From Heracleum sosnowskyi (lineage: Eukaryota > Streptophyta > Magnoliopsida > Apiales > Apiaceae): a stretch of 64,000 bases of DNA. Positions 1 through 9,302 of the stretch are shown here, piece after piece; position 1 is the stretch's first letter; each line of letters begins with the position of its first letter. The stretch is from the NCBI GenBank assembly GCA_030848705.1, contig CM061243.1, positions 114,972,674 to 115,036,673 of the forward strand, written 5' to 3'. A program made the translations under genes and the position numbers. Under the pieces are notes generated by a model. It worked only from the letters and a program-made list of their open reading frames with translations, was not told the DNA's origin and searched no databases.

Positions 1-199
1 TAAAAAAAAAAGAGTAAAGTAGTGGGACCAATCAATATTTAATGTATAAAGTGGGTATAAAGTAGATATATAGTGGAGGAAAATAATAAATGTGATTGGA
101 TTTTATATTATAAAATGTTACTTTTTTTGGTATGTAAACAAATGAGAGGGACGTATCAAAAAAAAAAATGTAAAGAAATGAGAGGGACAGAATGGAGTA
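1..199. mobile_element. Stowaway-like MITE, one end only
   Basis: The right edge, read on the minus strand, is TA followed by CTCCATTCTGTCCCTC, which closely matches the CTCCCTCCGTCCC termini of plant Stowaway (Tc1/mariner) MITEs. A second, degenerate copy of the same terminal sequence lies about 40 bp inside (around 145-155). The rest is AT-rich. The other end lies outside the window, so length cannot be given. The TA at 198-199 is the expected Stowaway target dinucleotide. Confidence 0.6.
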
Positions 200-775
200 A
201 TATTTTAGCCGAACATTTTAGCCAACCCAGTTGAAGATGCTCTTGTCTTTATTCTCATCAAAGTATCTGCTTGCGCAGAAATAGGGAGCAGGGCACTGTA
301 AGGAAAAATAATGAGCAATAAATTCTTGAAAGTCCTTATAATTTTCAAACAAAAATAAAATTCTGGGATGGCTCAGTCCAATATTAAGCTTGAATAACAA
401 GAAGCTGGCTGGGTCTTCTCGTAGACTCAACGTAAATGAGCGGATTGCATAACATACGCCTTGAACTGGAATTACCTATTACACAAAATAATATTATTAT
501 AATTATATTTCTAAAATAAAAAGACGTTACGGACTTGGTCAAAGATTTCCTTAGCTTCTTCTAAGTTAGACCGTATAAAAAACATACATTTACTTTGAAA
601 TTAGCGCATATTTTTTTGCACTTTCTTTCCTAATAAACTACCTAGGCAGCAGCTTAGAAAAACACCTCACTGTCTCTATCACAGGATTTTATATACTTGT
701 ATATATATGTTAACAGGTTTCAAAATTAATTTACCCAAACCCAAGATTTATTTTATATTTATTTTAATATTATTT
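200..775 (+). promoter_or_regulatory. Upstream region of the WRKY gene
   Basis: No convincing gene is present here. A W-box core on the minus strand (GGTCAA, 537-542) is the kind of site WRKY factors bind, so auto- or cross-regulation by WRKY proteins is possible but inferred. TATA-like tracts lie at 689-708, about 70-85 bp before the chosen start codon. A short minus-strand ORF (218-430) was not accepted as a gene. Confidence 0.4.
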
Positions 776-2751
776 ATGGAGGAGATAGTTTCTTTGATCT
801 ATAATGGATGTAGGTTAGCTAGAGATCTTGAAGTAAACCTACCAAATTTAGCTAACCAACCTGAGATTCTTTGGAATAATTGCGACGAGATTGTAAGAAT
901 CTTTACTGACACGAGAGACCGAATCAATGTTCAATTTGGCGGCGGGAATCAGTCAGAGAATGTTGGTGGAGCAATGCACCAGTGGCTGCAGCGTGTGCAG
1001 CAGCAAGAAGGCGGATCGGAGGGCGCCGTCGTGGTGCCCTCCGAGACGGAAAGGTGGTCGGCTGGTGGCCATCTGCAGCCTTTGGATGGAGCCGGTTCTG
1101 CTGCTAGAGGTGCAACATTTCAAAGAATGCGAAGAAGGTAAGAAAAACATTAATTTATATATACTTCAGAAAACACTTAATAATGATTGTGAAAACATTA
1201 ATTATGAAATTAAGAATTATATTAAATTTAATTCATGGATTTAGGAAAGACGACGCAGATAAACGGAGCGTAAGAGTACCAGCTCCTCAAATGGGAAACA
1301 CTGAGATTCCACCGGAGGATGGCTATACCTGGAGAAAATACGGTCAGAAGGAGATTCTTGGCTCCAGATTTCCACGGTACGTATTTTTATGTATTTTTCA
1401 GATTAATAAGTACAATTAGATAATCAATAATTTATGCATATTTATGACGTATGATTACTTAGTCATACTCATGGACCTTAATTACATGCAGAGATTACAG
1501 ATTTACGGAATAATTAGAAAAGAAGAATCTAGATTAATGTAGAAAATGTCAAACAATTATAGTAGATATGTGTCGATTTCCAAGAAGAAAAAAACTAAGT
1601 ACCCTAAATACTATCCCAAATTTGTTTCCAAAAATTGATATATCACATTTCTAATTGATAACTTAATCATAATATGAGATAAATATACGTTATTAAATAT
1701 TTTCATTTATCACATCACATCATTTAGTAAATTTTTTGGAATTTTTTTTGAATACCTATAACATTGTCCTTCAAAAACAGATGCGGTCCATGAAATTCAA
1801 ATCATGTGCTCGTAGAAAAGTCCACCACCTGCATTTGACTAGCTAGCTCTCTTTATTCCATTACTTTACTAGTGTAAATACGAGGAACTCCACGTCGTCT
1901 CCCAAGTCATGATATATGCATGTCTTTGAAGATTTCACATATATAGACGACTGACTTTTACTACTATTTATGCACAAACATATCGTCACTAGTTAGCTCA
2001 TCATTTCATCATGTCGGGACAAAATTCCGACCACCGGTAAATGATGGTCGTCAAATCGACTCAAAATCTCGAATCATAATAATGGTTGTGATTTTTGTAT
2101 TACGTACTAAATCATTAAAATACATTATGTTCTTAGATAAGTTCTCTTAGTACGTACTTGAGGATGTTTTTCTCGTTTTTTAAACATGTTATATACTGCA
2201 GTGCATACTATAGGTGCACCCACCAGAAGTTGTACAATTGCCCTGCAAAAAAACAAGTCCAGCGCCTTGATGACCACCCATTCACGTTCGAAGTAATTTA
2301 CCGTGGAGAACACACATGCACTGTATCATCAACAGCACCCTCCATGTCAGCATTGCCAGAAAATACAGAAGTTTCTAGAGTTATGTTCCAACAAGCAGCT
2401 GCAACAATGAGTAGCAGCCAATTTTTGCATTCATCATCCGCTACTTCACTTCCCGGAAGCCATAATTGGCTGTCCATAAGGACACAACCCGCGGATGTTG
2501 ACACTACAAATACTAATCCTTTTGTTAACATGCATATGCTTGGCAACATCACTGGCAGGGTTGATAGTAGTAGTGGTGTGGCTGGGACTTCTACGGCTCG
2601 AGATGCAGGTGATCAGTACTATGAACCACTGGCGGAATTCGTGGATGTTATGTTTAATTCTGGTAGTAGCAGCAACTCAAACATGGACCTCATTTTTTCT
2701 ACAGCTATGGAAGATCAGAAATGGGACAGCGGAGAAAACAAGCAAGACTAG
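776..2751 (+). CDS. WRKY55: Group III WRKY transcription factor, WRKY55-like, three exons
   Basis: Exons are 776-1137, 1245-1376 and 2202-2751. Both introns are GT-AG, and the phases join to one 347-residue frame. The ATG at 776 is chosen because the N-terminus MEEIVSLIYNGCRLARDLE resembles the Arabidopsis WRKY55 start; an upstream in-frame ATG at 707 would add 23 non-homologous residues. The WRKY domain has WRKYGQK at about residues 150-156 and a C-X7-C-X23-H-X-C zinc finger (C170, C178, H202, C204), the group III signature. The intron between the heptad and the finger splits an Arg codon, the classic WRKY position. The tail is Ser/Thr/Asn-rich with acidic patches, plausible for activation. 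The protein is expected to be nuclear and to bind W-boxes. It is the only intact host gene in the window. The WRKY55 name rests on remembered similarity around the domain. Confidence 0.88.
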
Positions 2752-3299
2752 TCATATATCATGCTAGCTACTTAATTCTTCCTCACATTTTAGATTCTTT
2801 ACTTTGACAGAAAAAAACATCATAATTTTTAACAATAAAAGTATGTAACTTTAGGGCACATTGTTGAGCAATGAAGCCGTACGTATAATTGAATCAGGGA
2901 TGAACTACTTAACCTGGTTAGTTATTTATTTTGATTCGTTATTTTTGGTATACGTTAATGTTATTGTAAGTAACTTTTGAATTTGCCATATATGTTGCAT
3001 TTTTGTAATACATGCTCCAAGTGATTCTATATTTATAAATTGACTCCAAATACAAAACACGACTTTAAAGCAATGCTAAATATGGAAACATAAGAGCATA
3101 TGTCCAATACTAATTTTAAAATAAATATAGTTATTGTTAATTATAAAACTAAAAAAAATATTCTTAATGCTAAAAGAAATTGTAAACACACTCATATTTT
3201 AAATTGTACGGTAGCTTCAAAAAAATACTCCATGTTCCCCTTTGCATACTAATGCTTATGTGGTTATAGCACCAAATGTAACTGTTAATAGAGGAATTT
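2752..3299. other. 3' flank of WRKY gene, no gene seen
   Basis: This is AT-rich sequence with several AATAAA-like words shortly after the WRKY stop codon, compatible with polyadenylation. No ORF, RNA gene or recognisable transposon terminus was found. Confidence 0.4.
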
Positions 3300-3304
3300 G
3301 GTAA

Positions 3305-4199
3305 AAACAAATTCGGGGAGGGTTGCTGAAATTGTGGTGGTAGTTGACGATGGTGTGTAACGTAGGTTGAGAGGGTTAGGGTTTATGATTTGGAGATGGC
3401 TGAGATTAGGCCGCGATTAAAGTTGAATATTGAATTCACTCTTGTTCTCTAGATCGCTTCGTACCATACAATGTGCCTACGTACCCTATTTATAGGGATC
3501 AAGCCATACGTAGTTCTTGGGGAGCAAGTAACCCATGGACCGAGTTTCCTTCTTTAAAGAGCAGAAAGATCGGGATGACCGCCTTTGATATGTCATTATG
3601 AGCTGTCATAGTCTTACTATTTTCTTGGAACTTATCGGATAAGTTATTGACCCGAATTTATCGAAGCCAACGCTTATCCCGATCCATGGAGAATAAGGAA
3701 AGACAGGCTCTCATGAATCTCAGAAGGCGAGGCTTCTCGATCCTTGATAAAGGTGAAGCTTCTCAACCTAAACAGGCTGATCTTCCGTAAAAATAGATAA
3801 GATAAAGAACCTACATCCTTCCGAGGACGAGGTTACCATATTTAAAAGACGAAGCTTCCTTATTGTGTTTCCTATGAAAGATTACACTTAAAGAGAAACC
3901 TCTTTCTAAATATGAACGATATTATAGATACAAGCAAGGTAGTTTATGCATTGGGATGGACCCAAATGCTACATTCCTTACTTGTACCAGTAACTAGTCT
4001 ACATATGTAGCCTAGGTTCATAAGAGGGCGAAGCCCATATGTAGCCTAGGTTCCATGTTCTGGGGTTAAGCCCATATCTACAGGTTCCTTAGAAGCCTAG
4101 GCTGGGCCCAATAAATAGTAAACATTTCAATGTAGATTATTTATTCATCAGATGATAACGTCACCACTGGAGGCGAGGTTTGTTATTTTTGGCTATAAC
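3305..4199 (+). repeat. 5' LTR of the PF04195 element
   Basis: The right part (from about 3771) matches 7108-7535 with few changes, including the paired ATGTAGCCTAGGTTC words. The left part (3305-3770) has no second copy in the window because the 3' LTR is truncated, so its LTR status is inferred from the matching GGTAA flanks. Contains a CCTATTTATAGG palindrome near 3485, a TATA-like feature. Confidence 0.5.
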
Positions 4200-4846
4200 A
4201 ACTACCCCCAATTTTCTTGAAACAAATATTTGTAAAAGAAAAGTTATCCAAAATACCTGAAAAAATTACAAAGGCGAGCTGTAACCAAGAATTGTTGATG
4301 AACCTTTCTTTCTTCGTGGGCGAGGTAAATCCAATATCCTTGCTCGAAATTTTCATTCATCCATAAATATATTTTTCTTAAGTTTTTAAATATCATTTCC
4401 AAATGTCACACCTCGATTGCCGTGCCCAAGGACTAATCATAAGTAGCCACGTGGCAGCTTCATTTCCCCTTATAAAAACCCAAATTTTTTCTCAATATTA
4501 CTAACTTTCTAAAAATCTCTCAAAGTGCTGCCAATTTTCTCTGAAGATAACAAGGCGAGGCTTTTGATTTCAGAAGGCGAGATTATCTTCCAACAACAGG
4601 CGAAGCAAAATCCCACAGGAGCCAATTACCTATCTATCAAGGTATTTTCTAATATTCACTTGTCTGTAATACATTTCTATTCAAATATTATCTTATAGAA
4701 TTAAGGCGATATTTAGGAATTGTAATTCTCTCCTTCCCGATCTAGAACTAGGCGCATCTTTTCTCGAGGGCGAGGACTAATTCATTCCCAACTAATCTAC
4801 TCTTTAGAATCAACACAATAACCTTGTCCTCGCCCTCTCTTTTCAG
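4200..4846 (+). promoter_or_regulatory. Leader of the PF04195 element with a probable 5' UTR intron
   Basis: No tRNA-Met primer site (TGGTATCAGAGC) follows the LTR; the sequence instead starts AACTACCCCC. A donor (CAAG|GTATTTT near 4641) and an acceptor (CTTTTCAG ending at 4846) bracket a possible leader intron that ends directly before the ATG. GGCGAGG-type words occur repeatedly. Confidence 0.35.
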
Positions 4847-7117
4847 ATGTCTCATAACGAAGTCGAGGCGTCTTCTTCTTCACAAATCTCGCTTACTCAC
4901 CTTCAAGTAGAGGCGTATCTCGACACTTATCTAAGCTCTGGATGGATGCGAGCACATAAAAGGAACCTCAATTCTCAAAAAATCATCTCAAATCCAGACG
5001 CAGTAGTATCATTGTCTGATAATACCCGCCTTGAAGAGAATAATCTTCATTCTTCTAGAAAAATTAATGATCAGCTAAGCATATTTAACATCGGAGACGT
5101 AGGCGAGGATGAGAGAGATCTCCATGATTTCTTTTCCCCTTTGGATCCTGACCAGCCTGGACCATCTATACTAGGTAAAGGGCGAGGTAAAGATCTTACC
5201 CACTGCGCCAAAATATTGCAAGAAGATATAAATTCGTTTTCTGAAAAAGACGAAAGTGAAGAAGAGGTAAAAAATCACGATTACTCATATGAAAACAAGG
5301 ATGATGTCGAGGAAGGTGAAGACAGATACAGAGATGGTGACGAGTTGCAGGAAGAAGCCGACGTTTCGGATGAAGAAGGCGAGGCTCTTTCAGTTTCACC
5401 TATTCGTTATGAGTTCAAATTTCCTTCACCAACACCATATAACCCCGATACTTACGAGCACGAGATTGATTATGATTTCCCTGACCATTATACTGAAGTT
5501 GACAAAATCAAATACAGAAAAGAGGAAAGCGTGGTTTCTTGTGCAGGCCTTGCTTCTGAAATCAGCTCAGAGGAAATTATGTACATAATAGAATATTTTA
5601 ACCTCCAAGGGAAATGGTTGAAGCCTCGCCTTCATATGAGGATGCATTGGTTTGATGTTCCCAACCTTCCGATCCCAAGAATGGTATTGACCAACAAACT
5701 AGTTGAAATTGGGTTTGGATATCCAATGCACGATTTCCTTCATACCATCACCAGCTTCTACAAGATCGCCCCCATCCAATTATCGCCCAACAGCTATAGG
5801 GTCGTAATTGGACTGTATATGATGTATAGAAACAGTGGTTACGAAGCTCCTACTATGGAAGAGATCAGTTACTTCCTGTCCCTTAGAAAAAGCGGAAACG
5901 ATCTAGGCTTTTATTACCTCGCCTTCTTTGCAAAGCATAACAAAAAGATTCTATTCTGGCAATCCGAGTAATATGAAGATCTGGAAAGCCGATTACTTTT
6001 ATCTCTATGACGTTCCTCGGATCAGAACACAATTTAATTTAAATACATGTAAGTAAAAGTATAACCTCGTCTTTTGATTAATTCCGTCTCCCCATCTCGT
6101 TTCCTCGTTTGTTTAGTAATCTCGTCTTCTTGGCATTTTAATTTATAGACCAACCCAAACAATCAAAACTCAAAGGCGACGCTCTGGTCCGCGCGAAGCA
6201 TATTTTGAGCCTTTCTTCCGAGGAGAAAAACTTTGATAATCTTGTTACCTCGGAAACCCTTCGTGCCCATGGTTTTTACAATAGCGGATTTGGGCAAATC
6301 GCCCCCGTAAAATTTAAAAGGAACTCTTCAAAGAAAAATTTAAGGAAGTTAACCAGACATTTAACAGGGAGAGGTAACCTCGTCCTCCATTCTTCTTTGC
6401 TGTCATCTAACACATAATATAACGCCGCCTTGTATAAATTATGTTGTCTAATCATGTTCATAATTTTATGCAGGGAAAAAGATGCAGCTCCCATTCAGAC
6501 GAAATTCATTTGCCAAACCTGTTCCTACTACTTCGACTACCGTAGCAGAACAATCACGCCCTCCCACGGCCATACCAAACAGTTCAAAAGTTCCAACTGT
6601 TCCCCCTGCTACAGAGAAAAATGATAGAGGGAACAAACGAGAAGGGGTCGAGACTCATAAGGGCCCGAACAAGAAGAATAAAACGGGGAATGTAGAAGGT
6701 GAACCTCCGCTTCAACTTGTGACTGCCACATTCGGTTCCCTTACGTCAAAGCACTATTCAGATGATGACGCTAAGATGTGGATGAAGTGAGACAGCTCTG
6801 ACACTGAGTTTGCGTTTAAGATGGGTTTGGGGGAAGCTTTTTATCATGGCCTCAATCTTCTTTCCGAGAAGAACACAATTATCCATGATCAAGAAAAGGC
6901 TGCTAAAAAATTGAAGAACGAGGCTTCTTCCTTGAAGACTCAATTGCTCGAAATGCAGAAAAAACTTGATGCCGAATCCAAGGCCAAAAAAGACGAAGTT
7001 GAAAAACTTCAGAGCCAATTTGACAAGCTTGCAATGGATTCCAAAATGGAAGGTGAGGCTGCTAAAAAGAAGAACGAGAAGTTGCAAGGCGAGTTGGATG
7101 AACTCAAAACAGGTTGA
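4847..7117 (+). pseudogene. PF04195-type 'putative gypsy type transposon' protein, broken
   Basis: Inferred exons are 4847-6048, 6149-6373 and 6474-7117, with matching splice phases. Exon 1 has an acidic N-terminal half, then the conserved block PMHDFLHTITSFYKIAPIQL followed by LSPNSYRVVIGLYMMYRNSG, typical of the PF04195 family found in plant LTR elements. The reading frame changes by +1 near 5950: the in-frame stop at 5969 is bypassed by SNMKIWKADYFYLYD in the next frame, the expected continuation. A TGA at 6788 interrupts exon 3. The C-terminus (6821-7117) is a Lys/Glu-rich coiled coil that runs straight into LTR sequence, so the natural end is missing. Biochemical role is unknown; probably a Gag-like or accessory protein of the element. 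Confidence 0.6.
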
Positions 7118-7535
7118 TCTTCCATAAAAATAGATAAGATAAAGAACCTACATCCTTCCGAGGACGAGGTTACCATATTAAAAGATGAAGCTTCCTTATT
7201 GTGTTTCCTATGAAAGATTACACTTAAAGAGAAACCTCTTTCTAAATATGGACGATATTATAGATACAAGCAAGGTAGTTTATGCCTCGGGATGGACCCA
7301 AATGCTACATTCCTTACTTGTACCAGTAACTAGTCTACATATGTAGCCTAGGTTCATAAGAGGGCGAAGCCCATATGTAGCCTAGGTTCCATGTTCTGGG
7401 GCTAAGCCCATATCTACAGGTTCCTTAGAAGCCTAGGCTGGGCCCAATAATTAGTAAACATTTTAATGTAGATTATTTATTCATCAGATGATAACGTCAC
7501 CACCGGAGGCGAGGTTTGTTATTTTTGGCTATAAC
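7108..7535 (+). repeat. Truncated 3' LTR of the PF04195 element
   Basis: Matches the right half of the LTR at 3771-4199 with scattered substitutions. The junction with the coiled-coil ORF contains AACAGG, which is also at the matching point of the 5' LTR, suggesting a microhomology-mediated deletion that removed the end of the gene and the first half of this LTR. Confidence 0.7.
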
Positions 7536-7540
7536 GGTAA

Positions 7541-7715
7541 CATTATTTTGATATTATTAACTTGTAGTTATTTAGTATTATTTTAAAATTACAAAATTAT
7601 ATTTTAACAACAAAAATCATTTTTAGGGTACACATTATGAGCTATATGTATTTATTTTTAGCATTAGTAGCTTTTACCAAATACACAAAAAGCTAGTCCC
7701 TTCCCACAAAATCTT
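7541..7715. other. Spacer, no gene seen
   Basis: AT-rich sequence between the LTR element and the stop codon of the minus-strand pseudogene; it would be that gene's 3' UTR region. Confidence 0.3.
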
Positions 7716-8058
7716 TCATGGTTCAGGTACACCCTTCTCCACCTCCTTCCTCTCGCCAACTGAGGACAAAGCCGTATCCTCCTCATCTTCACAGAAGCAA
7801 GGTGCCTGGCCTCGCGGACTCACCGTGGCATTCCACAGTATCTCTTCTGCCCTATCGATCTTTGCTTTCCAAACTTCGGCCTGAGATTTGTAAAGCTATA
7901 CCCGCTCTTCTAGTTCTAAATTTCTCCTCCTATACTATTGTCCAATTCTGTGTTTTTGTCGTTTATCACCTCATTCCCAGACGCCAACTTTTCTTGGAAA
8001 TTAGAGATCTTACTCTTCAAATGAGCCATTTCCATGTCTTTCTCCCAACACATCCCGT

Positions 8059-8868
8059 CAGTGACGGGAACCAGGAGTTCAAATTATCCAGGACTCAAAT
8101 ATTCATCAACAAAAATTCATGTTATTATTTTTAAAAAGTAAGAGTACATTTTCTCACTTGCCGATACTTGTGCTACTCTTGCTTTCCGCTAGGAGTTCAA
8201 ATTATCCGGGGCTCAAATATTTAACAACAAAAATTCATATTTTTATTTCTAAAAAGTAAGTGTACCTTTTCTCACTTGCGGATACTTGTGCTACCCTTAC
8301 TTGAAGAATTAATAGATAATAACTGAATTCTCCGAGTTTTCATATGTTGATAATGTTGTAAAACAGATTCATTATCCACACTTACAAATATAGCCTTCTC
8401 GATATACACCACCATAATGTTATTTAGCCACTCATCCCCATTCGATTATGCAAATAAGACTTCACAATTTTCATCGCTGAAACCGTGGCTGTCGCAATTG
8501 ACAAAATCAGGGTGTCGCAATTGGCAAAACAAGAGCTAACTCAATCAATCAATAAACAAGCTGTATATGTCTATGCGTCTTCACCATTTGGATAGTTGTG
8601 ATGTGAACCCATACCATTATAAATCTATAATTACATTTTAAATTGACTTGTAAATATAAAATTGTTTATTTATTTTTAATTATGTAAATGGAGTTTTGAA
8701 ATTATCTGGGCTGAAAAGTTATTCAGGGCTCGAAAAATTTATCCGAGGCTCAAAAGTTTTCTTTACACTAAATTTAGAAATCATCAAGGGCTGAAAAATA
8801 ATTTCTACTAATTGTTTTAGGTCTAGCCGGGGCTCTAGCCGCCCTTAGCCCCCCTTGGTTCCGCCCTG
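8059..8868. mobile_element. hAT-like non-autonomous element, 810 bp
   Basis: The left end CAGTGACGGGAACCAGG and the right end (reverse complement CAGGGCGGAACCAAGGGGGG) form an imperfect terminal inverted repeat. Flanks are CATCCCGT (8051-8058) and CATCCCGG (8869-8876): an 8-bp target duplication, one mismatch, as expected for hAT. Removing the element and one duplicate restores the coiled-coil frame of the host pseudogene, which independently confirms the borders. No transposase is inside; it holds a 118-bp tandem duplication at its left end. Confidence 0.8.
8073..8302. repeat. Tandem duplication (about 118-bp unit) inside the hAT element
   Basis: Both copies (8073-8190 and 8191-8302) begin AGGAGTTCAAATTATCC and end in ACTTGTGCTAC followed by a CTTRCTT-like run. 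They differ at several positions, so the duplication is not recent. Confidence 0.75.
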
Positions 8869-8935
8869 CATCCCGGAGGCTCGCTCTTCTGCTTGCCTCA
8901 GTAAATCATTGTTCTTGTTATATTTAAGTACTACC

Positions 8936-9293
8936 TGTAGAAACTTAAGTGTATAATAAAATGTTGGAGATTAAAGAGAAGAAACTTGTTCTCAATAATC
9001 CACACAACTTACTTACACAAAATAGATAAAACTCACAAATGTATTTCACTCAAAAGGTTTTGATAATTCTTAATAATTACAAAGCTTGGAAGATTGTCCT
9101 ATTTATAGGACTACATGGAAGCTACTAGAATGCTTCTAGTACATGCACCTTTAATTAATATGTAACTCATAAGTACATGAACAATGTTGAAATGCAAAAG
9201 GTCTTGAACCTTAAAAGTCTATTCTAGGAACTTATAAGAACATTCTAGATAAATAAAATAATAAACCAAAGTTTAGATTATAATATTTTAACA
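8936..9293 (-). repeat. 3' LTR of copia A
   Basis: Plus-strand reading is TGTAGAAACTTAAG... to ...ATATTTTAACA. It contains a CCTATTTATAGGAC palindrome and differs from the other copy by roughly a dozen changes, so the insertion is not recent. Confidence 0.85.
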
Positions 9294-9302
9294 GCCCCCC
9301 TT

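Larger units (their letters stand above)
3300..7540 (+). mobile_element. Non-autonomous LTR retroelement with a PF04195-type gene
   Basis: About 430 bp at 3771-4199 are repeated in the same orientation at 7108-7535, flanking a spliced gene on the plus strand. This is the layout of a LARD/TR-GAG-type plant LTR element without pol. A GGTAA at 3300-3304 recurs immediately after the second copy (7536-7540) and may be the 5-bp target duplication. The implied LTR ends are not the usual TG...CA, so the exact borders are uncertain. The word GGCGAGG recurs through LTR, leader, introns and exons. No protease, integrase or reverse transcriptase is visible, so movement would need a helper element. Confidence 0.6.

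Noticed and set aside
218..430. 70-residue minus-strand ORF upstream of the WRKY gene
   Set aside because: Protein-like in places, but no family recognised, no neighbouring exons, and it may be chance or a remnant of an unknown element.
3300..7540. Treating the GGTAA flanks as a proven target duplication
   Set aside because: The implied LTR ends are not TG...CA, so the duplication is kept only as a possibility.
7718..8134. 138-residue plus-strand ORF
   Set aside because: Antisense to the coiled-coil pseudogene and crosses the hAT border; the minus-strand reading is better supported.
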